DNA of 5,744 nucleotides from CAZQYC01 sp043746555. GTDB taxonomy: Bacteria > Pseudomonadota > Gammaproteobacteria > Steroidobacterales > Steroidobacteraceae. Of the stretch, positions 5,359-5,744 are shown in pieces (the stretch's first letter is position 1; each line of letters opens with the position of its first letter). The notes under the pieces are model-generated. The model ran no database searches and was not told the DNA's origin. It worked only from the letters and a program-made list of their open reading frames with translations. A program made the translations under genes and the position numbers. Where the stretch lies: positions 1 to 5,744 of the forward strand of contig JAYTQU010000226.1 of NCBI GenBank assembly GCA_043746555.1. The letters run 5' to 3'.

Positions 5359-5744
5359 AAAGTGCGCCATGACCTCGAAGATCAACTGACTGCGACCAAG
5401 GCACAAGCGACGGCCGCCGAGCATGCAGCCCTTCATGACCCGCTGACCTCGTTACCCAACAGAGTATTATTCAACGATCGGTTGGAGCATGGCTTGGCTC
5501 AAGCGAAACGACACGGATGGATGCTCGCCGTGATGTTCATTGACTTAGACGATTTCAAGAAAATCAATGATTCGCACGGGCACGCGGCCGGGGATTAGAT
5601 CCTACGGGAGGTAGCGACTCGCCTAAAACAGGCCATGCGTGCCGATGATACAGTGGGTCGTCACGGCGGCGATGAGTTCCTATATTTACTGCTGGAACTG
5701 AAGCATGAAGCCGATGCGGTCCGAGTGGCGGAAAAAATCATCAC

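Larger units (their letters stand above)
4924..5744 (+). pseudogene. Diguanylate cyclase (GGDEF domain) interrupted by an in-frame TAG; 3' end outside the window
   Basis: From ATG 4924 the frame runs 224 codons to TAG at 5596-5598, then continues open for 48 codons to the window edge. The N-terminal part (about 60-165) is a polar, probably helical or coiled-coil region with an internal repeat. The GGDEF domain starts near AALHDPLTSLPNR (168-180) and continues with FIDLDDFKKINDSHGHAAGD (205-224), which has the metal-binding Asp (D207) and the substrate-contacting Asn and Asp (N215, D216). The stop comes exactly where GGDEF proteins read GD-x-LL. Past it the frame reads ILREVATRLKQAMRADD, then VGRHGGDEF with the signature at 5665-5679 and an RxxD inhibitory site five residues before it. 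Intact, such a protein joins two GTP into cyclic di-GMP. As written, the product lacks the GGDEF loop and should be inactive. Start: ATG 4996 is an alternative, as the first 24 residues are Arg/Ser-rich and unlike the rest. Readthrough or a sequencing error are other explanations. Confidence 0.8.

Noticed and set aside
1..5744. CRISPR array, phage, toxin-antitoxin, transposase gene or other defence system
   Set aside because: No regularly spaced repeats, no integrase or transposase domain, no small paired toxin-antitoxin genes. Nothing in the window supports such a system.

Overview
The window looks like chromosomal DNA of a Gram-negative proteobacterium, most likely a gammaproteobacterium. 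The signs are an outer-membrane MipA/OmpV-type protein, several Sec-type signal peptides, glutathione S-transferases, a GGDEF diguanylate cyclase and a moderately GC-rich composition. The lineage is an inference from gene families; no rRNA or other marker is present. TAG ends most of the intact genes here (four of six), so TAG is a working stop codon.

Layout. (1) Positions 1-1468, plus strand: the tail of a glutathione S-transferase (GST), then an exported protein with a CxxCH haem-attachment motif that resembles cytochrome P460, then a complete second GST. Gaps of 57 and 9 bases suggest one transcription unit. (2) Positions 1469-1892: a gene-poor stretch with one plausible small exported protein on the minus strand (1477-1641), convergent with the GST. 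It has a TTG start, or is the remnant of a gene broken by an in-frame TGA. (3) Positions 1893-2750, minus strand: a MipA/OmpV outer-membrane protein, divergent from (4) a class I SAM methyltransferase at 2843-3544. (5) A second, unrelated class I methyltransferase at 3606-4340 on the minus strand converges on the first across 61 bases that may hold a terminator. (6) Positions 4341-4923: about 580 bases with no supported gene. (7) Positions 4924 to the end: a diguanylate cyclase whose GGDEF domain is cut by an in-frame TAG at 5596-5598. The reading frame is open on both sides and the GGDEF and RxxD motifs lie just past the stop.

How the genes relate. The GST/haem-protein/GST block could act in thiol or redox detoxification, with the haem protein in the periplasm and the GSTs in the cytosol. 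The two methyltransferases may belong to a larger envelope or secondary-metabolite locus beyond the window. I found no CRISPR array, phage or insertion-sequence gene, toxin-antitoxin pair or clear new system. The points most worth a second look are the amber-interrupted cyclase with its internal repeats, the small exported ORF, and the haem protein between two GSTs.
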